From the NCBI GenBank assembly GCA_965217615.1, contig CBDCIT010000030.1, positions 248,001 to 312,000 of the forward strand: 64,000 nucleotides of DNA, written 5' to 3'. The notes under the pieces were generated by a model that had not been told where the DNA came from, did not search any database, and saw only the letters and a list, made by a program, of their open reading frames with translations. The position numbers were made by a program, and so were the translations under genes. This stretch comes from CAVOAK01 sp965217615 (GTDB taxonomy: Bacteria; Pseudomonadota; Alphaproteobacteria; UBA8366; CAVOAK01). This document shows positions 44,371 to 52,810 of this stretch, in pieces; within the stretch, counting starts at the first letter, position 1, and each line of letters begins with the position of its first letter.

Positions 44371-45186
44371 CTACAAGCCGGATGTGCTGTATGCGCGGGA
44401 TCGAGCGTGGATTTCCGCACGCCGCTGTTCCTTGACGTTACGCGGCGGCCACGTAGCAAGGTCGATCAGTGGGTAAGTTGGTTGGTTGGCGAGCGCGATT
44501 GGCGGCAACGCCTCGGCATTCATTCGAGTGTATTTGGCCAGCAACGCTGCTTTCTTGCGTTGATACTTGCGTTCGGCAGTTTGCAGACGCCGGGCCTGCT
44601 GACGCGCACGATTGCTTACGCGCCTGACGTCACGCCACGCGGAAAATACCTTGGTCCGATAGAGCGCCTGCAACTCGGGTGTGGAGGAGTGGTAGTGCTT
44701 GACCGCCTGTGTCCAGGATTTTCGCTCGATCCGTAGTTCCGACAGAAACGCCGCCGCGTAGGCAACGTTGATTTCTGGGTCGAATGCCTCCTTGAGATCT
44801 GCGAATGCGCCCGGATGGTAACGCAGGTTAACCTGCATGCAACCGACGTCAATGTTGCTGACACCACGCATCTGAAGCTGTTCGACCGCGCGAATTGCCG
44901 TTTCCTTCGTTGCGAAATATCGTCCTTTTCCCTCGGCGGTGACCGTCCAGGGCCAGGCAAAATTCTGCTCGGTTTCGGTATCCCATCGGCCCGTCTCGAC
45001 GACCGAGATTGCATAGAGCAGCTTGTCGGGAATTCTCCACTGTGGCTCAACCTCAGAGATCACAGCGGCGCAAATACCCTCCGTATCGGCTGCGCCGCCC
45101 CGCGCTGGGGCGGCCAGCACCGCGACAAATACGATCGCTGTCGCTGCCATACCGGCCGTGCGCAAAAGTGTCATAGAAGCATGCAT
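44371..45186 (-). CDS. Secreted lytic transglycosylase-like (SLT) protein
   Basis: A 271-residue protein with a signal peptide (IVFVAVLAAPARG) and an SLT-type lysozyme fold. The catalytic Glu is in YAISVVETGRW; NFAWPWTVTAEGKG, the GCMQVNLRYHP (usual G-x-MQ-V/I-N) and VAYAAAFLSELR follow. The C-terminal ~90 residues are basic and rich in Arg and Lys. It should cut peptidoglycan in the periplasm, perhaps for a secretion or appendage machine. GGAGGAAGGATATGC precedes the ATG. Confidence 0.85.
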   Translation of the reverse strand: MHASMTLLRTAGMAATAIVFVAVLAAPARGGAADTEGICAAVISEVEPQWRIPDKLLYAISVVETGRWDTETEQNFAWPWTVTAEGKGRYFATKETAIRAVEQLQMRGVSNIDVGCMQVNLRYHPGAFADLKEAFDPEINVAYAAAFLSELRIERKSWTQAVKHYHSSTPELQALYRTKVFSAWRDVRRVSNRARQQARRLQTAERKYQRKKAALLAKYTRMNAEALPPIALANQPTYPLIDLATWPPRNVKEQRRAEIHARSRAYSTSGL

Positions 45187-45419
45187 ATCCTTCCTCCTAT
45201 GCGATCAGCAGCAAATGGCATGCCATTTTTGCTCCGCGCGCAGCGTTTGCGCCGGCGTCGGTGGTCTGCGTGGCGCGACAAGCGCTCATAGTTGGAATCT
45301 TGCGCCTTCTCAGCGAACATCGCCATTTGGCATAAGGCATTGATGTTTATGGGAAGTTTATCTAGTGAAGACGATTTTACATGCGAAAGTTCTTGATTTG
45401 TACGGCAGTGATTCACATA

Positions 45420-45533
45420 TCAAGATGTATCCGCATGGGTGGCGGGCCACAGATGGTCCGACTGCACCCATGTACGACGCCAGTAAGGCGTTCCCTCCCT
45501 GAACTAGGCCGCGCGGACGTGCGGCCATTTTTT
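45420..45533 (+). ncRNA. Candidate small RNA with three hairpins and an intrinsic terminator
   Basis: In a 388-base stretch without a gene, three adjacent helices occur. The first is CATGGGTG/CACCCATG (45434-45441 with 45465-45472), enclosing an inner GGGCCA/TGGTCC. The second is ACGCC/GGCGT (45477-45481 with 45487-45491). The third is a terminator. Between the last two lies the unpaired pyrimidine run TCCCTCCCT (45492-45500), an anti-Shine-Dalgarno-like sequence that could base-pair with ribosome sites. No plus-strand gene precedes it, so the terminator needs a non-coding transcript. The 5' end is a guess. I do not recognise a named RNA family. Confidence 0.6.
45507..45533 (+). terminator. 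Intrinsic terminator of the candidate small RNA
   Basis: GGCCGC-GCGGACGT-GCGGCC followed directly by ATTTTTT: a 6-bp all-GC stem, an 8-base loop and six T. The T-run lies on the plus-strand side only, so it terminates plus-strand transcription. The nearest plus-strand gene ends more than 1.1 kb upstream, past an oppositely directed gene. Confidence 0.8.
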
Positions 45534-45574
45534 GCCTACTCGCGCGCCACCAAGAGTCCCGTTACAGAAATTTG

Positions 45575-46089
45575 TCATGCGCCGGGAGGGCCGAGTGCGC
45601 GTTGCATCAACACGGTGTCGACCCAGCGTTGGTGCTTGAAACCGATGTCGTGAAGCACGCCCACCCTGCGAAAGCCGAGGCGCGCGTGAAGGTTGATCGA
45701 AGCGTCGTTTGCGCTATCGCCGATCACCGCCACCATCTGTTTGTATCCGGCCTCTGCACAGCGCTCGATCAACACCGCCAAAAGGGCCCGCCGGCGCCGC
45801 GGCCAACCATCTCCGGTGCGACATAGACCGAATCCTCGACCGTGTGGCGATAGGCGGGCCGCGGCCGGTACTTACTGCCGTAGGCAAAGCCAATTACGGT
45901 GCCCTCGAGTTCGGCGACCAGATAGGGCATTCCGGCCTCTGCCGCGGCCTTCCAGCGCCGCTCGATCTCAGTCACGTCCGGCGGCGATTCCTCAAACGAC
46001 GCAAGCCCGTGCTCTACGTGTTGGCCGTAGATTGCAACAATCGCGTCGAGGTCCTCTGCGCTTGCATCTCTGACGAAGGGTGTGGTCAT
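45575..46089 (-). pseudogene. GNAT acetyltransferase (phosphinothricin-type), frameshifted
   Basis: The N-terminal part (FVRDASAEDLDAIVAIYGQHV, FEESPPDVTEIERRWK, PYLVAELEGTVIGFAYGSKY, EDSVYVAPEMVGRGAGG) and the C-terminal part (AVLIERCAEAGYKQMVAVIG, NLHARLGFRRVG, HQRWVDTVLMQR) are those of PAT/YncA-like N-acetyltransferases. They are in different frames: the change is near 45780, inside the acetyl-CoA-binding RG-x-G segment, and the first frame stops shortly after. Substrates of this family include phosphinothricin and methionine derivatives. The start at 46089 is preferred over an upstream TTG. Confidence 0.85.
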
Positions 46090-46347
46090 TTTGGCGTTCG
46101 GTTTCTTAACGATGGGCTCCGCCAAAACACCCGTTCCCTCACCGATTGCGATGGTGGGTCAGAGGGTTAGCGAAGCCAGCGAGAGAGGCGCCCGGATCGT
46201 TATTAGCCGTGTTGAGCGGCGTGCGGCAAGGATGAATCCGCGTCTTTCGGGGCTGCGGCGAGCGCTCTTGTCAGGGCCCAGCATTGATGATATTTCCCCG
46301 AGTCCGTCGCCCTGTCTCTGGCGACCGAGCGGCATTACATGCCACGT

Positions 46348-46422
46348 GGGCGCGTAGCTCAGCGGGAGAGCACTACGGTGACATCGTAGGGGTCGTTGGT
46401 TCAATCCCAACCGCGCCCACCA
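46348..46422 (+). tRNA. tRNA-Val (anticodon GAC)
   Basis: A 75-base cloverleaf: acceptor GGGCGCG/CGCGCCC with discriminator A and encoded CCA. The D arm is GCTC-AGCGGGA-GAGC, the anticodon arm CTACG-GTGACAT-CGTAG with anticodon GAC, and the T arm GTTGG-TTCAATC-CCAAC. All stems pair fully. It decodes GUC/GUU valine codons. No integrase or repeated 3' end was seen beside it. Confidence 0.96.
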
Positions 46423-46487
46423 TGGCGCTCGCGACGGATGTGCGGGTTCAGAACAAGACCCAATTGGCGATCTCAGCCGAAGTACCT

Positions 46488-47036
46488 TCACTCATCCTGA
46501 TTGCTCCGCGCGACCTTGACCAGGTCCGCCAACCCACGGTTCTCCAGCTTGAGAGCAGAGACGTCGACGGTGCTGAGCTTGCGCGCGCCCTGATAGGTGA
46601 GCTCCTCCAGCTCAGACGCTTTGGCGTGGATGCGTGCGCACAGCTCTGCATCGGGGGCAAAGGACCACCAGCTTTGTTAACGCCCAGATCAACTCGTGCA
46701 GCTCTTTGACGATGAAGAATGTGGCGAACATCTGGGCCGCCTGGTCCGGGTCGGTTCGCCAATCGGCGCCCGGAAAGATGACCTGCGTGACTTTTTGCCC
46801 GGCACCGGAACAGCTGAATTCCGCGCAACCGCGAAATCCCTGTTCACGCAAACTCGCGTGAATCCGGCAGCGGAAGTCTGAGTTCAGATTGCGGCAGGGG
46901 ACACCTTCGGGCTTGGCGAACGCATAGTCGGCGGATTTTGCAAACGCGGGCGCGACGCAACATAGGCCCCTACAGTTTTCGCAGTCCGGTTCAAGGCTCG
47001 CTAGGTCTATCGGGTGAGCCGCGCGGCTTTCGTCAT
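46488..47036 (-). pseudogene. Cys-rich pentapeptide-associated protein, broken by frameshifts
   Basis: Piecing minus-strand frames together gives MTKAARLTR, then a Cys cluster CENCRGLCCVAPAFAKSADY, KPEGVPCRNL, FRCRIHASLREQGFRGCAEF, CSGAGQKVTQ, MFATFFIVKELHELIWALTK, and, after a frame change near 46665, ASELEELTYQGARKLSTVDV to the stop at 46488. The pattern matches the N-terminal Cys-rich domain that precedes pentapeptide repeats in some bacterial proteins. At least two frameshifts (near 47020 and 46665) break it. The Cys pattern suggests metal binding; the function is unknown. Confidence 0.65.
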
Positions 47037-47060
47037 GCTTGTCTTACCCATGCACCACGA

Positions 47061-48124
47061 TTATGCGCCCAGTTGTCCTGCCATCCAGTCGGCGCTTTGC
47101 GGACTGTATCGGTGGCGCTGGTTGTTTGCGCAGTGGTTGCCGCGCTCGACAATCAGAATTTAGGTCGGGCCCGATGCGGCTGCCGCCAGCTGGCGCTGGT
47201 GCTCGGGCGGTGTGATCGGGTCGTTCTCGCCGCCGACGACAAAGAGCGGACAGGTGATCCGCTCGGCGACGCCGGCGAGACTGAACGCCTTTGCCGTTTC
47301 CTGCGCTTCCTCCCTGGTTGCACTGTGTGAGCGCACCCGAAAGACCTCCTGCGAATGGCCGAGGCGGTCACCCCACAACGTGCCGAAGTCAAAGGCTCCG
47401 GAGATGGCGATACACGCTTTGACCCGCGTCTCGAAGGCCGCCGCACGCGGCGCGTAGTAGCCACCGAAGCTGACACCCCAGAGGTCGATCTGGTCGCCGT
47501 CGAGGTCGTCGCGCGTCTCCACAAAGTCGGCGACCGCGGCGACGGCGGCCTCGTAATCGGGCCGCATTGCCAAGTCGTATTCGGCTTCGCCCTGGCCCGG
47601 CCCGTCGAAGGCAAGCGTGGCGAGACCCCGGTCGAGGAAATACGCCTCGTTGGTCCCCATCTCCTCCTTCGCCGAGTCCAAGCCCATGCACATGATAACA
47701 ACTGGCAGTCGCGCCGCGCCGTTCGGCATTCGCAAGTTGCCATAGAGATAACCGCCCTCATAGGGATTTCGACACGCTCGCCCGGCGGCTCGAGGTGGGG
47801 CAGCGCCAGGGTGTGGTAGGCAATCGCTTTCTTGTGCGCTTCTTTGAGTTGCGCCATGTCGTTGACGAAGACGAACTTGGAGAAATGGTAGACGACAGCC
47901 GCCGTCTGCAGGTGCTGTCCGGCGCTTAGCGTGTAGCCCGCCTCGAGCGCAGCGCGACCCCCCGCCTCGTGTTCCGCGGCCCGCGCCGACCAGGCGCCGC
48001 ACCAATCTTCCCAGGCTTCGAGACCGTCGGTGACCTCCTGATAGTCGAACAGGGGCACGCCGTTCGATATGAAACGCGGCGCCCAATTTCGAACGACTGT
48101 TTCGATCACTTGGTCGCGAGCCAT
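47061..48124 (-). pseudogene. Alpha/beta hydrolase (2,6-dihydroxypseudooxynicotine-hydrolase-like), broken
   Basis: An N-terminal helical cap (DGLEAWEDWCGAWSARAAEHE, HFSKFVFVNDMAQLKEAH) is followed by a hydrolase core with VVIMCMGLDSAKEEM, FDGPGQGEAEYDL, nucleophile WGVSFGGYY and VVGGENDPITPP. One base is missing near 47764, shifting the frame between cap and core. A TAA at 47160-47162 cuts off the tail ILIVERGNHCANN, which contains the catalytic His and continues in frame to 47063. Two independent lesions make it non-functional. Relatives cleave C-C bonds in nicotine or other catabolic pathways. Confidence 0.85.
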
Positions 48125-48403
48125 AACTCAACGCTCCATTAGTCCGGCTGCAGAACCGCAAATACAGCGGCGACATATCTAGTTTAGCCCAGTCGGCGTC
48201 AAATTCCCGTCGAATCTGCGCGTCCGATGTACAGGTGTTCCGCCCGTGCAAGAGGTGGCCGCCGGCGCTTTGCATATCCTTGATCTTCCGTACCAAATGC
48301 CTCGCGAAGAAGTGACTCAGCCGACGTCATACGCAACGCGGCAGTTGAGTAGACTGCGGTCGCCCCAATATTTCACAGTAGAATTCACCGGGTAAGGAGA
48401 CCA

Positions 48404-49237
48404 ATGGCCGCAATTATGAACGTCTCCAACGAAGACTTGCGGCCGTCAACGATGCCGGTGAGGGCGCCAGCTGCAATGGCGACGGAGCAGGACGAGCGGC
48501 TTGTCAGGCTTCTGGCCAACGGCACCGAGGGACAGTGGTCATCGAACGAGGATATCGACTGGGATCGCGAACCCCTCGTCCCTGGCCGGATATCCTCGAG
48601 TCTCTACACTGAGGCGGTCAGCCAGCTCTATTACGGCGAGATAGCGACCGTTCGTGTCTGTCGGAGGTTGCTTGATGAGCTCAATGGCCCGCGTGTTCGA
48701 CTGTTCCTACAAACGCAAATCGGCGACGAAACGCGCCATGCAGGGATATACCGGGGCTACCTTGAGCGGCTGGGCGGCTTGGCGCCGATGGACGATGTGC
48801 TTGCCGCGGCGCTTGACCGGGCTATGGCGTGGCCCGGCAGCTATCACGGCTTAATCGTCGCCTTCCATATTCTCCTCGAAGGCGAGGCGTTGCGACTGCA
48901 ACAGGACCTGGTCAAATGGTTCCCTTGCCCCCTCCTGGCTCAGATCAATCGGAAGTTTTCGCGCGACGAGGCGCGTCATGTCGCTTTTGGCAAAATACTT
49001 CTGCAGAACGAAATCACCAATCTGGACGCTGAAGAGCGTATGGAGATCTATCTTCAGGTGAAAGAGATGTGGTCCGAGTGCTCGCGCGCTGCAATTCGGC
49101 GCTTCGCAAAACCGAGCGCTGTGGCAAAGACCATCGCGCATTACAGGCTGGGGCGCCGATGGGCGAGGGCGGTGCGGACATTCGAGGAAATCGGCCTGGT
49201 GACAGGACATGCGTCACATAGGGCCGTTCAGCGATGA
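48404..49237 (+). CDS. Ferritin-like diiron protein
   Basis: A 277-residue helical protein with the diiron ligand pattern: Glu in LYYGEIATVRVC, E-x2-H in IGDETRHAGIY, Glu in LLEGEALRLQQ and E-x2-H in SRDEARHVAFGK. This resembles R2-like and AurF-like oxygenases. The N-terminal ~60 residues have no visible motif. It could hydroxylate or N-oxygenate a small molecule. TAAGGAG precedes the ATG. Its TGA overlaps the start of the following glycosyltransferase gene (ATGA), indicating coupled translation. Confidence 0.75.
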   Translation: MAAIMNVSNEDLRPSTMPVRAPAAMATEQDERLVRLLANGTEGQWSSNEDIDWDREPLVPGRISSSLYTEAVSQLYYGEIATVRVCRRLLDELNGPRVRLFLQTQIGDETRHAGIYRGYLERLGGLAPMDDVLAAALDRAMAWPGSYHGLIVAFHILLEGEALRLQQDLVKWFPCPLLAQINRKFSRDEARHVAFGKILLQNEITNLDAEERMEIYLQVKEMWSECSRAAIRRFAKPSAVAKTIAHYRLGRRWARAVRTFEEIGLVTGHASHRAVQR

Positions 49238-49940
49238 TTTCGGTCGTTATACCGACCCTCAACGAGGCTCACAACCTGCCCCGTTTGCTCGCCGAGTTGC
49301 AGCAGGAATCAGCCGCAAGCGAGATCATTGTCGTCGATGGCGGAAGTTGTGATGCAACCGTTGCCGAGGCCCGAAGGTTCGGCGTTCGGGTCGTGGTATC
49401 CGATCCCGGTCGAGGCGTACAATTGCGGCGGGGCGCAGAGGTAGCATCGGGCAGCGTCTTCCTGTTTCTGCATGCGGATTCGGGCTTTCCCGCCGGCGGC
49501 CTCGAGCGTATCGCCGAAAGCCTAGCCGCCTCGACGGAGATCGTCGGCGGCAACTTTCGCTTGCTGTTCGACGGGGGATCGCGGTTCAGCCGATGGTTAA
49601 CGCGGTATTATGCCTGGACCGCAAACGCGGCCTCTACTACGGCGATTCGGCAATTTTCGTGCGGCGAGAAGTGTATGAGTTGCTCGGCGGCATGCGCCCG
49701 ATCGCTCTCATGGAGGATCTGAATTTCGTGCACCGCATGGAACGCTTTGGTCGGACGGTGTGTATCGAGAACCCGCCGCTCGTAACTTCATCGCGCCGAT
49801 TCGAGGGCCGGAGTCCGATCGCTATAATACTCGGCTGGTTTACGATCCACCTGCTTTATCGGCTCGGCGTTTCGCCGGAACGCTTGGCGAAGCTGTACAA
49901 CTCGTCGCGTTCCGGGTCGATTACCGCTGCAATGGACTAG
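49234..49940 (+). pseudogene. GT2 glycosyltransferase (TIGR04283-like), frameshifted
   Basis: The first part has the GT2 fold with SVVIPTLNEAHNLPRLLAEL, IVVDGGSCDATVAEARRFGV, GRGVQLRRGAEVASG and LFLHADS (metal-binding). Near 49618 one base seems lost; the rest (RKRGLYYGDSAIFVRREVYE, LMEDLNFVHRMERFGRT, LVTSSRRFEGRS) is in another frame and ends at 49940. The family includes transferases found in arsenosugar and other small glycoside pathways. As read, the protein ends at 49722 and lacks the acceptor half. Confidence 0.85.
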
Positions 49941-49975
49941 AGTACCGTCGGATCCAATCTCGAGTGCGGCGCCGA

Positions 49976-50851
49976 CTAGGATCCTGCTGCGTCGTTTAGC
50001 TTCCAATCGTATGCTATCCCGCCGATTGCTGCGATGCTGCTCAGCTTCTCTGCGAGTTCGGCTTCGGCGTAGCGCCGTAGGTGAGCAATAATGTCCAAAT
50101 CGGATTCGCCAAAATCTTCTGCAAACCAAACGTAGAGGCTGGACACAGTCAATAGATCATCGTCGATGCTGACGCCGCGCGGATGGTTGACATAGTCGCG
50201 TACCGCCGCCTCGAGCAGGGCCTCGGTATTGGCCGACGTGAAGGCGTCGCGTTGCAGGTTGGGGCATCCGACCGCCGCGCAGTTGACGGCGTAGTGAATG
50301 CGCGGGTCCTGCCAGATCGGTCTCAGGATCCGGTGTTCGATGTCGTTGAGGCTGAGCGACTCTCCCTCGATGCGGACGAGCCTTTTGCCCCAGGGACCAC
50401 GTGCAAACAAGCCCGATGAAATGTTGATGTCTCGGATGCTCTCAACCGGGTAGGCCGCAAGTACAACCTGTATGGTTAGTGCATTATAGAGGTTGATCCA
50501 GAAGGCCAGTTGCTCGGCCCTGTTGTACTGACTGACAGGAATTTCCGTGAGACGCTCGACGTAGGTGTCCAGGTTGGATTTGTCTTGTTCCGTCACTTTT
50601 CCGTATGCAAAGCGATGGACGCCGTTTGCATCGCGTAACAGATAGGCCTCCAGAATTCGGTCCCACGCCGTGTGGTCGATTGTCGAGGTGGCCTGCGGCA
50701 CATGCGCCGTCCAACGCTCCCAGAGCTCGGCATTCGGTGCAAACAGGGCCTGGAGCGACACGAAACCGGTAAGGGACCAAAACAGCCCGACGGCGAGCAG
50801 GACGCGCGCACCTAGTTGGGGGAGGGCTGATGTTGTCCGAGCGTCAGGCAT
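49976..50851 (-). CDS. DUF547-domain protein, membrane anchored or secreted
   Basis: A 291-residue protein. The N-terminal hydrophobic helix (LLAVGLFWSLTGFVSLQALF) is a signal anchor. The remainder is a DUF547 domain with HRFAYGKV, QLAFWINLYNALTIQVVL, LSLNDIEHRILRP, DPRIHYAVNCAAVGCPNL and LYVWFAEDFG. Conserved His and Cys residues resemble a papain-like triad, so a hydrolase role has been suggested for the family, but its activity is not established. The start at 50851 has GAGAGGAC upstream. Confidence 0.85.
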   Translation of the reverse strand: MPDARTTSALPQLGARVLLAVGLFWSLTGFVSLQALFAPNAELWERWTAHVPQATSTIDHTAWDRILEAYLLRDANGVHRFAYGKVTEQDKSNLDTYVERLTEIPVSQYNRAEQLAFWINLYNALTIQVVLAAYPVESIRDINISSGLFARGPWGKRLVRIEGESLSLNDIEHRILRPIWQDPRIHYAVNCAAVGCPNLQRDAFTSANTEALLEAAVRDYVNHPRGVSIDDDLLTVSSLYVWFAEDFGESDLDIIAHLRRYAEAELAEKLSSIAAIGGIAYDWKLNDAAGS

Positions 50852-51162
50852 ATCGGTCCTCTCGTGACCCCGTCGAAGCAAAAATAGCGGCCCTTAGGGC
50901 CCGTCCTTGTATTGGCCACGCTTACGGTCCGGCTTTATAGCCGTCGTGCAGTAGATTGGAAGGGTCGGTCGTGATGGCAAGCAGTTGTTCCGTTGCGGCG
51001 GCGTCTTTTCCACCCAGAATCTGGCCGTTGCCATAGCGCTCGCATCCGATCCGATATCCGCACCTCACGCGGTGTTGATGCAGCGTGTGGCGACTTTTCT
51101 TGAATGAGTGTTCCAAAACATCACATTCAACGTCAGACACTGAACATTTGCAGGATCGGCGG
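50852..51162. other. Intergenic stretch without a convincing gene
   Basis: About 310 bases between the divergent DUF547 and small membrane protein genes. It contains a short inverted repeat (GGCCCTTAGGGCC at 50889-50901) that may end a minus-strand transcript or be an operator. A minus-strand frame ending CGYRIGCERYGNGQILGG is open but has no start signal or recognisable domain. Confidence 0.4.
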
Positions 51163-51528
51163 ATGGAACAGGTAATTGATAATTGGCGGGCACGGTTGGC
51201 GCGCAGCCACATGGCCGACCGGAGCGTCGGAGACGCCTTCATTTGGATTCACGAGACGCGCGCTACCGGCAGTCATGCAGGCGTGCGGACAGTGAATAGG
51301 ATCGCCGCCGCCGTACTTTCCTTCGCCCTTGCAGCCTCGCTGACGCTGCTGTTGCTCTTTGGTGGGTTTTTTCTCTTCGATCCGATCGCTAACCGGGAGA
51401 TCGTCCGGCCGCTGCCCGCCATGATGTCGTCGTATGAGGGTGGCGCGCCCAGCACGGTGCTCGCGAGTATCCAAGACGACGCGCCCGGAACGTCTGGCAG
51501 GCATCTGCGCCTGCTATACGACGCGTGA
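51163..51528 (+). CDS. Small membrane-anchored protein, unknown
   Basis: A 121-residue protein: a charged N-terminal ~45 residues (WRARLARSHMADRSVGDAF), one strong transmembrane helix (residues ~49-75, AAAVLSFALAASLTLLLLF) and a short periplasmic tail with no motif. The frame is open further upstream; the start at 51163 follows a weak CGGCGG. Its TGA overlaps the next start by one base, so both belong to one transcript. Confidence 0.5.
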   Translation: MEQVIDNWRARLARSHMADRSVGDAFIWIHETRATGSHAGVRTVNRIAAAVLSFALAASLTLLLLFGGFFLFDPIANREIVRPLPAMMSSYEGGAPSTVLASIQDDAPGTSGRHLRLLYDA

Positions 51529-51830
51529 TGACCATGCTGTCTATCCGGAAGGGTCATGCCGCGCGATTCGGTGGAACAACTTACGCGACACGGACAGTTG
51601 CCACCGTAATCCTATCGCTTCTGCTCACTGCATGCGCTTCACCCCAATGGCGGGGCGGCGGCGAGCGCGATTACAGCAATCACGGCGGTGTCCACATCTT
51701 CAGCCCCGTCCACCGCACCGGAAATTTCAGCTACCGCCGACATCTCCGCGGCGCCTATGGTCTTTTCGATCACACGCTCGGCAGCGGATATAGACATTTC
51801 AGGCACAGTCATGGATTTCGCCATCGCTAA
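51528..51830 (+). CDS. Small lipoprotein, unknown
   Basis: A 100-residue protein with a signal peptide and lipobox (ILSLLLTAC, Cys near residue 35) followed by a His-, Arg- and Tyr-rich mature part (GNFSYRRHLRGAYGLFDH) with no known domain. It overlaps the stop of the previous gene by one base. It is followed by another lipoprotein gene at 51894. Confidence 0.55.
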   Translation: MTMLSIRKGHAARFGGTTYATRTVATVILSLLLTACASPQWRGGGERDYSNHGGVHIFSPVHRTGNFSYRRHLRGAYGLFDHTLGSGYRHFRHSHGFRHR

Positions 51831-51893
51831 GCGCGGCGGGTGTGTCATCCGATGATTTGGCCGTCGCCCCAAAAAGAGAACGGAGCCATACTA

Positions 51894-52388
51894 ATGACGA
51901 AGCGAAACAATCCCCTAAACCCGGTGATGATACGCGCCCTCGCCGGGCTGACGGCGGTACTCCTCTTGGCTGGTTGCGCCGACTTCCAAAACAACCCGAA
52001 ACGCTCGGTCGGCACACTTCTTGGTGGCGGCGTTGGCACCCTACTTGGTTCCCAACTCGGAAGCGGAGGCGGGCAACTTGCCGCGGTCGCTATCGGCACG
52101 CTAGGTGGCGCCTTCCTTGGCAGCGAGCTCGGCCGGTCACTCGACCGAGCCGACAGATTGCACATGCAACAGTCGTCGCAACGCGCGCTGGAGCACAACA
52201 GGTCGGGTCTGGCATCGACATGGCGCAACCCGGACACCGGCCATTCCGGTATCGTCACGCCGACCCGGACGTATCGGGACACGGCCGGCCGCCCATGCCG
52301 GGATTTTCAGCAGACCGTGGCCATCGATGGCCGGACTGACCTCGCCCACGGTACTGCTTGCCGCCAACCTGACGGCACTGTTCGATAA
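51894..52388 (+). CDS. 17-kDa surface antigen family lipoprotein (RT0821/Lpp0805 type)
   Basis: A 164-residue outer-membrane-type lipoprotein: lipobox LLLAGC near residue 26, then a glycine-zipper segment (GTLLGGGVGTLLGSQLG, GTLGGAFLGSELGRSLD) that could insert in the membrane. The C-terminal domain has W-x-NPDTGHSG, TRTYRDTAGRPCRDF and ACRQPDGT. This is the classic layout of the rickettsial 17-kDa antigen family. CGGAGCC precedes the ATG. A more diverged relative is encoded at 3493-3969. Confidence 0.88.
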   Translation: MTKRNNPLNPVMIRALAGLTAVLLLAGCADFQNNPKRSVGTLLGGGVGTLLGSQLGSGGGQLAAVAIGTLGGAFLGSELGRSLDRADRLHMQQSSQRALEHNRSGLASTWRNPDTGHSGIVTPTRTYRDTAGRPCRDFQQTVAIDGRTDLAHGTACRQPDGTVR

Positions 52389-52465
52389 TTCACTGCCGTA
52401 AGTCGATCGCCAACTTTTCAAAGATCGTGGTAACCGGCTCGTAGCAGCGTCGAACAGGAGGCGAT

Positions 52466-52696
52466 GTGGACGACCGCGTACGCGACGGCTCGCTGCGAAG
52501 GCTCCTACCTCCCTCGGGGAAGCAGTCGGACGGCGACATGGGATCGGCGTGGATTACGCTCAGGGTCGCACACGGTGCGTCACGCCTTACGCTTATCCTG
52601 GCAGAGCATCGAGAAATTCACCTGGACACAAGTACCGCCCGATCGCTGCGAGACGTCGTAGCGGCGTGGCTGGATGGCAGTCGATCGGAGTCATGA
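52466..52696 (+). CDS. Small hypothetical protein
   Basis: A 76-residue, mostly polar protein starting with GTG; AGGAGG lies 5 bases upstream, a very good ribosome site. The C-terminal half looks like a small alpha/beta unit (RLTLILAEHREIHLDTS, SLRDVVAAWLDG). No family recognised. Confidence 0.5.
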   Translation: MDDRVRDGSLRRLLPPSGKQSDGDMGSAWITLRVAHGASRLTLILAEHREIHLDTSTARSLRDVVAAWLDGSRSES

Positions 52697-52810
52697 CGAT
52701 GACATACCGCTAGCGCCTACCGCATGAGGCGGCCCTCGATGGTGTCGAAGCAACAACAGCGGGCTTCCAAAACTCCGCGCATGCGCCCATCTTGATGATG
52801 ACAAGGCCGC

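Noticed and set aside
46340..47160. Integrative element at tRNA-Val
   Set aside because: No integrase gene, no repeat of the tRNA 3' end and no change in gene style was seen; the downstream sequence is a decayed ordinary gene.
50922..51242. Minus-strand open frame of 106 residues
   Set aside because: Its 5' half overlaps the small membrane protein gene, it has no ribosome site and no family could be recognised; it is mentioned only in the intergenic entry.
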